NCBI GenBank assembly: GCA_002709045.1 | Contig: PAPJ01000002.1 | Coordinates: forward strand, 1 to 33,843 | Length of the DNA stretch: 33,843 nucleotides | Source: Planctomycetaceae bacterium | GTDB taxonomy: Bacteria; Planctomycetota; Planctomycetia; Pirellulales; Pirellulaceae | Direction: 5' to 3' | Shown here: one piece after another, positions 1 to 8,654 of the stretch | How the letters are laid out: each line of letters opens with the position of its first letter | Numbering within the stretch: position 1 is the first letter of the stretch | Notes under the pieces: generated by a model | Database searches by the model: none | The model's input: only the letters and a program-made list of their open reading frames with translations | What the model was told of the DNA's origin: nothing | Position numbers and translations under genes: made by a program

Positions 1-10
1 TTTAGTCGAG

Positions 11-84
11 TACATCCGGAGGGATTCGAACCCCCAACCCTCGGTTCCGAAGACCGATGCTCTATCCAGTTGAGCTACGGATGC
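11..84 (-). tRNA. tRNA-Arg (anticodon UCG)
   Basis: A complete cloverleaf can be folded on the minus strand: a 7-bp acceptor stem with a G1-U72 wobble, D arm, anticodon stem with loop CTTCGGA (anticodon UCG, reads CGA), five-base variable loop and T arm with TTCGAAT. The discriminator base is A at position 11. The CCA end is not encoded; CTC follows. Confidence 0.96.
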
Positions 85-141
85 ATATTTGAAGTAGTTG
101 TAAATTATCAACAACTGACGCAATGTCAATAGTAGCCAATG

Positions 142-1275
142 CTAGTTCGTTACCCGTCGAGGCACATAATCATGATCTCGTTTTCGAATCACTTCAGCAG
201 TAATAATCTTGTCTGGTTGTAGTTTAGCATCAGGCTTATCGGGGTCGATTCTGGTGATCTCTCTGACAATCTCCAGCCCCTTAATCACACGACCAAAACA
301 TGTATGCTTACTATTCAGATTCGCGGCCGGTCGAAAGGTAATGAAGAACTGAGAACCACCCGTATTTTGACCTCGATGAGCCATACCTAATGAGCCGGTG
401 AAGAATTTGCGATGATCATTACGCGTCAGGCATTCGCAGTAAATCCGATAGCCAGGACCTCCGCTACCATCCCCTTTAGGGCAGCCAGCCTGGGCCATAA
501 AGTTCTGCATTACACGATGAAACTTCAATCCGTCATAATATCCCTGTTCAACCAAATTAACAAAGTTTCCAACTGTCTCGGGTGCTTCATTCTCAAACAA
601 TTCAATGACTATCTCACCCTTGGTTGTTGCTAGCTTCACTCTAGGCAAGTCATCAGCTTCCGCTTCCAATGCCCGAATCGCAGCTTCCTTTTCCCAGAAC
701 TCGATATACCCGTTCTTAACCTCACCATAGTAATTGCGACCCATTTGTGAAATTTCACCAACTTGTTCGGCTCGCTTAAATGCCTGCTCTGCTTCCACAA
801 ACTTGTGATTTGCAAATCGAGAAATGCCAATCATGTCATGCAACTTACGCTCATTACTTCCCGCTTCAAGCATCGAAACACTAATGTGCTCACAAGTCTC
901 ATAATCGTCTGCCAGTAATGCCTCACCTGCCAGTTCAATCAACATGCGAACCAGTGCTCGGTCACGAGTCTGTGGATTCTCAACAAATGCCGCCAGAGCT
1001 GCTGAACGGAGTTCCGGGAACAGCTCGTCACCAAGAGAAACGACTTCCTCCCATCGCTTACGAATTCCCGGAATCTGAGATGGTTTGGCACTATCAAAAT
1101 CTGCCCGTAGTTGCTGCAGGTCTTTCAGCATCTGCTTCCACTGAGCGAGTTTGACATCGTAAACTTTACGAGCCGGTCCGGCTTCTTCCTGCTGAACAGC
1201 AGTGGCAAATACGTTGGCTGCAACTACAGCCAGCATCAACAAAACACAACTGGTAACAATACAATTCTTCATCAT
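142..1275 (-). CDS. Secreted cyclophilin-type peptidyl-prolyl cis-trans isomerase
   Basis: This is a cyclophilin, an enzyme that isomerises X-Pro peptide bonds. The C-terminal half carries the family signature: VKLATTKGEIVIELF, then NFVNLVEQGYYDGLKFHRV with the catalytic Arg of FHRV, FMAQAGCPKGDGSGGPGY, GSQFFIT and a late FGRV. The N-terminal part, about 200 residues, is helical and TPR-like (FVEAEQAFKRAEQ) and probably a scaffold. I start at the ATG at 1275 because MMKNCIVTSCVLLMLAVVAA begins a good signal peptide; an upstream ATG at 1311 would add 12 unlikely residues. It therefore probably acts outside the cytoplasmic membrane. It lies directly downstream of nothing obvious and upstream of tRNA-Arg on the same strand. 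The family assignment is firm; the cellular substrate is unknown. Confidence 0.9.
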   Translation of the reverse strand: MMKNCIVTSCVLLMLAVVAANVFATAVQQEEAGPARKVYDVKLAQWKQMLKDLQQLRADFDSAKPSQIPGIRKRWEEVVSLGDELFPELRSAALAAFVENPQTRDRALVRMLIELAGEALLADDYETCEHISVSMLEAGSNERKLHDMIGISRFANHKFVEAEQAFKRAEQVGEISQMGRNYYGEVKNGYIEFWEKEAAIRALEAEADDLPRVKLATTKGEIVIELFENEAPETVGNFVNLVEQGYYDGLKFHRVMQNFMAQAGCPKGDGSGGPGYRIYCECLTRNDHRKFFTGSLGMAHRGQNTGGSQFFITFRPAANLNSKHTCFGRVIKGLEIVREITRIDPDKPDAKLQPDKIITAEVIRKRDHDYVPRRVTN

Positions 1276-1497
1276 AGAACCTGAATATTGGATTAAGACA
1301 GAGGTCAACAAGGTCTGTATCTCATAAGCCTAACACCTCTAACTCTTAAGATACACTTTGAGCGATCTGTTGCGATACGAACAAACTGAAGAATTGCCCC
1401 TATGATTGATACAACTGATACGGCCAGAATATCCTACGTAGGAAATGACAATTTGGGTCACTACCAATTCTCTTTTCCAGTCGGTAGGCTGAAGGGC

Positions 1498-2139
1498 ATG
1501 AATCGTCGCAATAGAAAATCAAACTGGGGCCGTAGTGCTAAAGACCCTCAATCGCAAACTAAGTTGCGTATTATTGGGGGTCAATACGGCGGACGACAGA
1601 TCGAATACAGCGGCGACCAACGTACACGCCCAATGAAAGAACGTGTGCGTGAAGCAATGTTTAATCTGGTCGGACCGTGGGTAAAGGGAACCTATACGAT
1701 CGACCTTTTTGCCGGTACCGGAGCTGTAGGCCTGGAATCGGTCAGCCGTGGTTCTCTCGGCGCAACGCTCATTGAAAAACACTTTCCAACTGCACGCATT
1801 ATCAAAAACAATATTCGCACGCTGGAGCTCGAATCGATCGTTGAAGTAGTTTCCGGCGACGCCTTTCACTGGCTCGAACATCGCATGTCTACTGAATTCC
1901 AACCTCCAGCTGATATACCATGGACGATGTTTTTCTGCCCGCCCTATAAATTCTTTCTCGACCGACAGAAAGAAATGTTGCAGATGATCCAAACCCTGAT
2001 GACCCGTGCGCCGGAAAATAGTCACGTTATAGTCGAGAGTGACACTGATTTCTCTGAGGATGTCCTTCCGTATGCCGGCCAATGGGATGTCAGACCTTAC
2101 CCACCTGCTGTCCTGATGCTGCTCCGGAAATTCAACTAA
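1498..2139 (+). CDS. rsmD: 16S rRNA (guanine(966)-N(2))-methyltransferase RsmD
   Basis: RsmD methylates N2 of G966 in 16S rRNA on the assembled small subunit using S-adenosylmethionine. The family markers are in order: LRIIGGQYGGRQI near the N-terminus, TRPMKERVREAMFNL, the SAM-binding motif DLFAGTGAVGLESVSRG, and the motif IV region FFCPPYKFF. In motif IV the first residue of the usual D/N-PP-Y/F is Cys, which is odd for an amino-methyltransferase. I favour the ATG at 1498 (213 residues, close to the family length); the frame is open from an ATG at 1402, which would add 32 residues without family similarity. The gene is convergent with the 2152-2442 gene and shares a bidirectional terminator with it. 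Confidence 0.87.
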   Translation: MNRRNRKSNWGRSAKDPQSQTKLRIIGGQYGGRQIEYSGDQRTRPMKERVREAMFNLVGPWVKGTYTIDLFAGTGAVGLESVSRGSLGATLIEKHFPTARIIKNNIRTLELESIVEVVSGDAFHWLEHRMSTEFQPPADIPWTMFFCPPYKFFLDRQKEMLQMIQTLMTRAPENSHVIVESDTDFSEDVLPYAGQWDVRPYPPAVLMLLRKFN

Positions 2140-2170
2140 AAAAAGACCGCATTAGCTGCGATCCTTTTTT
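2138..2170. terminator. Bidirectional intrinsic terminator
   Basis: Stem GACCGCA (2145-2151) and TGCGATC (2157-2163), one mismatch, loop TTAGC, with an A run on the left and T6 on the right. It can stop rsmD transcription on the plus strand and the 2152-2442 gene on the minus strand. The stop codon of the minus-strand gene lies in the loop. Confidence 0.75.
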
Positions 2171-2442
2171 CTTAGGGCTAGTATCCAACCACCGACAAAA
2201 AGTCCAACCGCCGTCATGGGAATCAGAAACTTAAAAATTCGTGTACTCATGTCGATCTGATCACTAACACCTGCATGTTCGGCAGCAAGTTCACCCCGAT
2301 CCCAGGCCAAAAAAGATCCAACGGCCAGTATCAGTCCCCAGACAGCAACACAAACCACAAGCCATCTGGTGACTTTCTTACGTTCTGCCATTTCATCAGC
2401 AGAGATCTCATCTTTCTGGTTTCTTTCAGCTTGAGTATCCAT
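2152..2442 (-). CDS. Small two-helix membrane protein, function unknown
   Basis: A 96-residue protein with a charged N-terminus (about residues 1-25), a first membrane helix around WLVVCVAVWGLILAVGSFLA, a polar linker of about 25 residues and a second helix around FLIPMTAVGLFVGGWILAL, ending in the basic tail RKKDRS. I do not recognise a family. Its start overlaps the end of the radical SAM gene by 17 bases, so the two are probably translated in a coupled way. This overlap and the closely placed terminator support it as a real gene. Confidence 0.7.
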   Translation of the reverse strand: MDTQAERNQKDEISADEMAERKKVTRWLVVCVAVWGLILAVGSFLAWDRGELAAEHAGVSDQIDMSTRIFKFLIPMTAVGLFVGGWILALRKKDRS

Positions 2443-3292
2443 AATAACCCACTGTTTGAATTCCTGTTTTTGACCTGACCAGTTCTACAATACGGTCCAC
2501 TTCAGCATCGGCCAGAGGAGTCACAAATGACTCAGCCGGCTGACGCGCTACCGTGTAAATCTGAACCAAAGATATCTGACCACCCCTGCTCAAAATGTCT
2601 GACAATCTCTGGCAAAACATTTCCAGTTCACGATCATCAGGTGCTTCATCATTGACCTTCATAAACAAGGACTGAATCACAATCGGTCTGGTACAGGCAG
2701 CCTGTTCAATATTATCGAGGACTTTCTGAAAACGAATACTCGTTCGTTCAATCTGTTGATAGTATTCTTCGGAACCGGCATCAAGCTTAGCCCAGATCTC
2801 ACCCTGATTGTCATCCAATATTTTCAAGCCGAGTTTTACATGTTCGCGATGGAACATACTGGCATTGGTGATTAACACCATCTTCACTGAATCCAGTCTG
2901 TGCTTTTGCTTTAATTCAGCACAGGCAGAAATAATCTCGTCAAAATTTTTATAGGTTGTTGGCTCTCCATCACCTGAGAAAGCGATGTCATTAAGTCTTT
3001 GCAGATGAATGGGTACCAGAGAAAATCGTTCCGTTCTGAACAGTTCACCCGATGTCAGCAGCGATAACATATCATCCAACTCGGTTAATAGCTGATCCAT
3101 TTCTACAAAACGAGTTTCGCTGGTCGTCGTACGATCAACCTGACAATAGATGCAGTCAAAATTACAGACTTTATTTGGATTCAGATTGATGCCTACCGAC
3201 ACACCCTGACTACGCCGACTAAGAACCGGGTAGACAAATCGATTGGTTTCGAACAATCGCTCATGGGACGTGTGAAGCATATTTTTCTGCAT
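2426..3292 (-). CDS. Radical SAM protein of the COG0731 (TYW1-like) type
   Basis: The protein has the radical SAM iron-sulfur motif CxxxCxxC in VCNFDCIYCQVDR (about residues 42-54), followed by FSGDGEPTTYKNF, the GGEP-like SAM-binding element. The surrounding pattern (SRRSQGVSVGINLNP before the cysteines) is that of the COG0731 group related to wyosine synthesis enzymes in archaea, but bacterial members have no settled function. It should cleave SAM reductively in the cytoplasm; substrate unknown. A second ATG at 3280 is an alternative start. No clear ribosome binding site is seen at either. It overlaps the downstream small membrane protein gene. Confidence 0.8.
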   Translation of the reverse strand: MQKNMLHTSHERLFETNRFVYPVLSRRSQGVSVGINLNPNKVCNFDCIYCQVDRTTTSETRFVEMDQLLTELDDMLSLLTSGELFRTERFSLVPIHLQRLNDIAFSGDGEPTTYKNFDEIISACAELKQKHRLDSVKMVLITNASMFHREHVKLGLKILDDNQGEIWAKLDAGSEEYYQQIERTSIRFQKVLDNIEQAACTRPIVIQSLFMKVNDEAPDDRELEMFCQRLSDILSRGGQISLVQIYTVARQPAESFVTPLADAEVDRIVELVRSKTGIQTVGYYGYSS

Positions 3293-3364
3293 GCTTACTA
3301 TTATAACGCCCCTCTTAAATTCGTCTTCCCGGCAAGTGGAACAATCACCGAAGACTCAACCAAA

Positions 3365-6169
3365 TTAGCGTTCAGACTTATCTTCAACTGTCGCCGCAAC
3401 CCGCTTCTTATCGGTTACAGCAAAAGTCAACCAACCCTGATTGATTTCAAAGAGTTCAATTTCAGCGGTTCCCATGTTTGGATGTTGAACAATGCTTTCA
3501 CTCAGCAGACTCAGGGTCTGTGTCGAAGGTAACACTTTGTTGAAAATAGTTTGCAGGGCAATCCGGTCGCCAAGTCTGAGGCCATTACCAAGAATCTGAA
3601 TTACACCCTGTCGCTGCAGCGTTCCATTGATGGCATCAGATGAAGGAGCGTACTCGGCCAGAATAGCAAAATTCCTCCAACCAAGTCGTTTGTTCTGCAA
3701 CTGCCGCATTTGAATCATTAGCTGGACTTTACTTTGATAGAATCGGATGCGAATCGATTCCCGTTCCATGAAACGAACCATAACCGTTTCAGGTACATCA
3801 ACCGGAACAGTGAAATTTTCTACTCCAAGTTGATCTGCAATCCGCTGCATCACATCGATGAGTTTACCGGACTTGCCATCCAGATCAAGATTATGCAATA
3901 GGTTATTCAATGCCGATTCATGAACCTGAATTCCGACAAGTGTCTGTTGAGGAATTTCAGGACGGAAGCCGTGGGCGGCCAACTGATGAATTCCGGCAAG
4001 TCGATAGTCAATCGCCAGTTTGTCATCCGCCGTGTGCAATTGCGTCGCAACCGGACGCAGATTGAGATCCTGCATCGGCTCAAGCCATCGCGATTGATAG
4101 GTTTGTTCCATCTTCGCCATTTGCTCGGTGACTTTATCATCCAGTGTATCGGTCGCTTGTTCGCGAATCCGTAAGTCCATGGCTTTGGCGGCAGACTTTT
4201 CCTTCTGTTTGTACTGATTCCTGGCCATATTACGCGCGATACCACCAAGTAATGAATTGTCATATTCGGTTTCAAAATTGACGAGCTTGCTTTCACTTTG
4301 GACATCAGCCAGAGTTTCTCCAAATTCAATTCCGCTTGGTGAAATCATAATCTTCTTGTTAGCCTGATAAGAAGCGGAGGCTTCATTCTCAAATACCGCC
4401 GCACCTTTAGTCGATGTTGTTCGGGACTCAATTTCACCCTGAGCATCCAATCCAATTACCCAGCGCCCGTCATCTTCAAGCAGTTGCACTTTCAATCGCG
4501 AAGTGGTGTCACTGGTTCCTTCAACCAGTGCACCTAAAACTTTATCTTCAATCGGAGCTGAGGTCTGTGTCTCGGACGGAATCATGCGATTAATAAAATC
4601 TTGCGCGATTCTAATCCGAATATTGCCCGCTCGATATCGCTCTTCCAACATAGCTCCGAGACGGGCAACATTATCATCAAGCGACCAGCGAATAACCTGA
4701 AATGTATTAGCAACAGGTACGGCGCGATAGTTATACCGACTACTTTCAAACAATTCGATATCACGCATGAGCTTTGGGTAATCAGCCGGTTCAACACACC
4801 ATTGGCGTAGTCCAAGTTCCAAACTGGTAAATGCTTCTTCCTGAAGTAACGATTTTTGTTCCGCGGTAAGCGAACGGGCATGCATTCTTACCAGCACTCT
4901 CTGTGCTTGCTTACCACGAGCAGCAACATCAACACCATCTTCACTGCTCATATACCTGCGTAATTCATCCAGTTCCAGATAATCCCGCCAGTTTTCAGCT
5001 GCTTCAGAACCAACCAATCTTTCTTCAATACCTTCGATCGCGACGGCTACCTGATCCTCAAAAAAATCCGGCGGGTCAACGGAAACATTCTGGTTGGAAA
5101 TAATAGTTTGCACGGCATGCCAAATTTCTAATCGCGTATCAAGCCCTGCAAGTGTCTTCTGCATGACTTGCAGTGGAGCACCAGCCGGCACGCTGGAAAT
5201 CAGAGCTTTCCCCTTTTCATGCAAATCCCGCAGTGTTGCCAATGCTCGAACCGACTCAACAGAACCCAGACCACGAATCACGTACAACTCATCCAATGAC
5301 TTGATCAGATCGCCGGCCCAGTCAGTTAAAGATTCAATTGTCGACAGCTGTTTCAACTGACGTTGCAGTTGTGGGGACCGCGGCCAAAATTCCGGTTGCG
5401 GATCAACCGGAGCACCTTCAGCCTGATTAATCGCTTTAGGTGTGGTTAGTTCAGCCGCTGAATCATTCTGATTTTCCGCGCGGGCTACTAGCAGTACATT
5501 AGACATATTCATTATGTCAGACAGTCCCCCCGACCGAGCAGGTTTTCGGCGCATCATATCTTCGACGGGAGCAACACGAGGAAGAGTAACACGACGAGCT
5601 TCCAGTAGATTCGAGTCCAGCCCATCTTCTTGCCTTGAGGTCCCGTCTGTTCTCGCCCTCTGTTTCGAGTCAACTGACTGATTGGAATCCTGCACATCCG
5701 ACTCAAGAAGAACGATTTCCTGGGGTTGTTCAACAGCCATTGGCCCCAGCAAAGAATCAATAAGTAGTTTTTCTACATCTTCCGATCCTAGTTTTTTAGG
5801 GCTCGACACTACAGATTTCACACCGGCTTCTTCCGCCAACTGCTCTGCTAACCCCACAACCGGTTCAATCGCCAATTGCTCACCTACAGCCACTGCTTCG
5901 ACTTCGGTGGGTGTAATCGAATGATTCTGAAGGATCTGCTGTATGTCGACGAGCATGTCATTTTGGTGGTTCAATGGAACGACAATCCTTTCACCTAGGT
6001 CGACGGCTGATGGCTGACCGGCCTCCGATCGTTCTTCCATATGCGAATAAAATCGATCAAACGCTCCGCAGGATAATCCAAACAGAAGGAGGCAGAAGAC
6101 CATTAATAACGGTGAACTGGATTGCTTTGTGGTCACGAGCTTTGTTCTACTTTCTCTTCGATCCGACAC
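3365..6169 (-). CDS. Large membrane-anchored protein of unknown function
   Basis: A 934-residue protein read from a GTG. Residues about 20-38 (PLLMVFCLLLFGLSCGAF) form one hydrophobic segment, so it is either anchored or exported with its bulk outside the cytoplasmic membrane. The next 250 residues are acidic and low in structure-forming residues. From about residue 280 on it is helical (for example QLQRQLKQLSTIESLTDWAG). A C-terminal part from about 700 mixes beta-like segments (VMVRFMERESIRIRFYQSKV). I recognise no enzyme motif. It reads as the kind of large secreted protein that planctomycetes carry in numbers, which is an inference. The frame is uninterrupted and long, so the gene itself is secure. 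Confidence 0.85.
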   Translation of the reverse strand: MSDRRESRTKLVTTKQSSSPLLMVFCLLLFGLSCGAFDRFYSHMEERSEAGQPSAVDLGERIVVPLNHQNDMLVDIQQILQNHSITPTEVEAVAVGEQLAIEPVVGLAEQLAEEAGVKSVVSSPKKLGSEDVEKLLIDSLLGPMAVEQPQEIVLLESDVQDSNQSVDSKQRARTDGTSRQEDGLDSNLLEARRVTLPRVAPVEDMMRRKPARSGGLSDIMNMSNVLLVARAENQNDSAAELTTPKAINQAEGAPVDPQPEFWPRSPQLQRQLKQLSTIESLTDWAGDLIKSLDELYVIRGLGSVESVRALATLRDLHEKGKALISSVPAGAPLQVMQKTLAGLDTRLEIWHAVQTIISNQNVSVDPPDFFEDQVAVAIEGIEERLVGSEAAENWRDYLELDELRRYMSSEDGVDVAARGKQAQRVLVRMHARSLTAEQKSLLQEEAFTSLELGLRQWCVEPADYPKLMRDIELFESSRYNYRAVPVANTFQVIRWSLDDNVARLGAMLEERYRAGNIRIRIAQDFINRMIPSETQTSAPIEDKVLGALVEGTSDTTSRLKVQLLEDDGRWVIGLDAQGEIESRTTSTKGAAVFENEASASYQANKKIMISPSGIEFGETLADVQSESKLVNFETEYDNSLLGGIARNMARNQYKQKEKSAAKAMDLRIREQATDTLDDKVTEQMAKMEQTYQSRWLEPMQDLNLRPVATQLHTADDKLAIDYRLAGIHQLAAHGFRPEIPQQTLVGIQVHESALNNLLHNLDLDGKSGKLIDVMQRIADQLGVENFTVPVDVPETVMVRFMERESIRIRFYQSKVQLMIQMRQLQNKRLGWRNFAILAEYAPSSDAINGTLQRQGVIQILGNGLRLGDRIALQTIFNKVLPSTQTLSLLSESIVQHPNMGTAEIELFEINQGWLTFAVTDKKRVAATVEDKSER

Positions 6170-6389
6170 TGTCTACCATCTTGCGTCTTGGCTTATGCAG
6201 CCTATGGATTTCACATTAAAAACGCATGCAGGAAGCGCGAAAACACACCCCCACAACTAGTAAAATCGGTATATGCGGACTAAAGAGTAAAACCCGATTT
6301 CAGTTTACAAGGCAGAAAAATCAGCCGAATACATGAAGTTGGGTAAGCTGGGAAGACCTTACGGATTAGGAGTTAATCTCTTCACAGTC

Positions 6390-6752
6390 TTAATCAATTA
6401 ACACTGTATCCAGATGCTCATAACAGGGAGCACAGCAGCAAAGAAAAATCAGGCTCTGAGTCCCGGGGTTGCGAATCGTATGAATAGCTCCCGGCGGGAT
6501 CGCAATCGCATCGCCGGGACCAACGATTCGCATTTCATCTCCAACGGTCATTTCTCCAACTCCCGCGAGAATGTAATAGATCTCTTCCGTAAGTGGATGA
6601 TAATGCGGTTGGGTTGCCAATCCGGGAGCAACCCGGGCTTCTGCCAGACTTTGATTGCTAATCGATGAATTTCGATGTGCCAGTAATTCCCGAATCTGCG
6701 AACCATCCTTGGTGATGAACGCCGGTACGTCATTAATGTTGTGGATATCCAT
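6390..6752 (-). CDS. Small cupin-domain protein
   Basis: A 120-residue single-domain cupin. The first motif is seen in HYHPLTEEIYYILAGVGEM (metal ligands His, His, Glu) and the second in PPGAIHTIRNPG with its His. A metal-binding beta-barrel is expected; the substrate cannot be told. Near the C-terminus there is a cysteine cluster, FLCCCAPCYEH, unusual for a small cupin. The start is supported by AGGT four bases before the ATG. It stands alone between two minus-strand genes, with a long inverted repeat upstream. Confidence 0.85.
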   Translation of the reverse strand: MDIHNINDVPAFITKDGSQIRELLAHRNSSISNQSLAEARVAPGLATQPHYHPLTEEIYYILAGVGEMTVGDEMRIVGPGDAIAIPPGAIHTIRNPGTQSLIFLCCCAPCYEHLDTVLID

Positions 6753-6820
6753 TTCTACCTAATCTAAGAATTTGACTGGCTTAAAACGAAACTTTGCGCT
6801 GACAGTTTGGTTTATTAGTT

Positions 6821-6882
6821 GTCAGCTATTCATGATCTCTGGTGTTCTAGTACCCGTTAGCACTACATCCTGAATAGCTGAC
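6821..6882. repeat. 12-bp perfect inverted repeat between two minus-strand genes
   Basis: GTCAGCTATTCA at 6821-6832 and TGAATAGCTGAC at 6871-6882, separated by 38 bases. On the plus strand it is followed by T6 (6884-6889), giving it terminator shape there, but no plus-strand gene precedes it. On the minus strand, where both flanking genes lie, there is no T run. Confidence 0.7.
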
Positions 6883-6936
6883 ATTTTTTAAATACTGCAA
6901 CGTTACAGAGAAGCAAGTGGTTGCAGTCACTTGATA

Positions 6937-7674
6937 TCAATCGTCGTTTTTTGCCGGATCTTTCCCGTCTCTTTCAGCACCCTCTTCATTAGCGTCCGGT
7001 TTTGGCTCTAGATAACCAAACGGTAGAGCAGCAGTCACCTTTAGCGAGGTGGCCTTGGCCTGCATTAACTGTGCTCTGGGAGTATAGTACCAGGCATTGA
7101 CTTCAACTTTGTCTCCCACCCGAGCCAAAGCTGGATTATTCATTTTGACCCGAATGGTCATCTTGTCAGCGATCGGTACAGTCATTTGAAAACCGGGCCC
7201 TGAAACCGTCATCTTCGAATCCTTGATATTCATGAGGCGCCCGGAAATCAAATAACGAGCGGTTTGTTCGGAGGGTTCCGTCTTTTGACCACCAAACAAT
7301 TGCTTATTTGCTCCGGCGATTCCGTCCATTTGAACACCAAGCTTGGTTTCCTTATTTGGCTGAAAGACCTGCATATCTTTAATGGCGGCCTGTGCTTCTC
7401 CTTTGGAATTAAAGACACCGCCAAAATTTACATACGCCCCGCGTTGTAACCAGCGAGGTTCGGCCTGTCCCAGCACTTCCACATACTGCGTATTGTCGGG
7501 CAAAAAGATTGTCCACTTTTTCCCTGATTCCAACTCGACATAATACCCGGCATTGAAAAGTCCAATAATCTTTCCGGTCGTACGTAATGTTTCTTTTGGT
7601 ATCTGTTGCTGCTGAGCCATTAACACTACAGAACAATTAAGCAGGACCGAAAATACGAGTAGTTTGCGTAACAT
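6937..7674 (-). CDS. Secreted protein of unknown function
   Basis: A 245-residue protein with a signal peptide (MLRKLLVFSVLLNCSVVLMA, cleavage near AQQQQ). The mature part is rich in beta-like stretches and contains repeated small-domain-like segments (GKIIGLFNAGYYVELESGKK; RYLISGRLMNIKDSKMTVSG; VGDKVEVNAWYY), which suggest OB-like or similar barrel folds used for binding. The C-terminal 20 residues are charged. I cannot name a family. The gene is divergent from panB with about 170 bases between them. Confidence 0.75.
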   Translation of the reverse strand: MLRKLLVFSVLLNCSVVLMAQQQQIPKETLRTTGKIIGLFNAGYYVELESGKKWTIFLPDNTQYVEVLGQAEPRWLQRGAYVNFGGVFNSKGEAQAAIKDMQVFQPNKETKLGVQMDGIAGANKQLFGGQKTEPSEQTARYLISGRLMNIKDSKMTVSGPGFQMTVPIADKMTIRVKMNNPALARVGDKVEVNAWYYTPRAQLMQAKATSLKVTAALPFGYLEPKPDANEEGAERDGKDPAKNDD

Positions 7675-7842
7675 GGATTACACTTTCAGGAAACTAATCA
7701 AATTGGGAGGTTCGCCGGACAGTTAGTGCTTCTCAGGATACTCCTAACCGCACTACAATAAGAGAAGCGGAGAGCATGCATCAAGCCCGCAAGTAACTCT
7801 CCAATTATAAGCTCCAATCGCAGGAATTCATCAGGAATCTCC

Positions 7843-8640
7843 ATGAACCGTGTTAAAAGACAGATAACAGTTCCAGAGTTTGTTTGCTTTAAGCAACAAG
7901 GCCATCGCATTTCTATGCTGACAGCCTACGACTACATGTCTGCCAAAATTCTGGACGAAGCTGGAATCGAGGCCATTCTGGTAGGCGACACGGTGGGGAT
8001 GGTTTTTCAGGGCCATGATACAACTTTGCCGGTCACACTTGATGACATTATTTATCACGCCGAGATCGTAGGGCGAGCCGTGAACCATGCTTTGGTGGTG
8101 GTGGATCTTCCGTTTCCAACACATCTGGTAGGTGATCAGTCGGCCATCGCATCGGCAGGCCGAATCCTCAAAGAAACGCGTTGTCAGGCAGTCAAATTGG
8201 AAGGAGGCGCTGATCAGGCCGGAACGATTGCGGCATTAGTATCAGCCGGTATTCCAGTGATGGGCCACATCGGCCTGCGTCCTCAAAGCGTACATACCAT
8301 GGGTGGCTATAAAGTCCAACGAGACGAAGAACAACTATTAAGTGACGCTCTGGCCGTTCAGCAGGCAGGTGCATTCTCGGTAGTACTTGAATGTGTCCCA
8401 GTAGAACTAGCTGAGAAAATCACGCAGGCACTGGAGATTCCGACCATTGGGATCGGAGCGGGTAATCAATGTGATGGTCAGGTATTAGTCCTTACCGATA
8501 TGCTGGGACTAACCAAGGAACCTCCACGATTCGTCAAGAAATACGCAGATCTCCATAAAATCATTGCCGACGCTGCCTCGCATTACCGCAACGAAGTCCA
8601 GACCGGTGACTTCCCCGACTCTGAGCACTCTTATCAATAA
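7843..8640 (+). CDS. panB: 3-methyl-2-oxobutanoate hydroxymethyltransferase (PanB)
   Basis: PanB adds a hydroxymethyl group from 5,10-methylenetetrahydrofolate to 3-methyl-2-oxobutanoate to make ketopantoate, the first committed step of pantothenate and CoA synthesis. The 265-residue length is typical. Family motifs: [19 protein letters not shown], the metal-binding Asp in LVGDTVGMV, a second metal-binding Asp in VVVDLPF, GGYKVQ, the catalytic Glu in SVVLECVP, and IGIGAG. An AGGA sequence six bases upstream of the ATG supports the start. It is followed after 14 bases by the YyaL-type gene, so both are probably cotranscribed. The next CoA-pathway gene in the window is coaX at 22368, in another operon. 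Confidence 0.96.
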   Translation: MNRVKRQITVPEFVCFKQQGHRISMLTAYDYMSAKILDEAGIEAILVGDTVGMVFQGHDTTLPVTLDDIIYHAEIVGRAVNHALVVVDLPFPTHLVGDQSAIASAGRILKETRCQAVKLEGGADQAGTIAALVSAGIPVMGHIGLRPQSVHTMGGYKVQRDEEQLLSDALAVQQAGAFSVVLECVPVELAEKITQALEIPTIGIGAGNQCDGQVLVLTDMLGLTKEPPRFVKKYADLHKIIADAASHYRNEVQTGDFPDSEHSYQ

Positions 8641-8654
8641 CGAGCTATTTCGAT

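Noticed and set aside
1519..2082. 187-codon frame opposite rsmD
   Set aside because: It is fully antisense to a clear RsmD and matches nothing.
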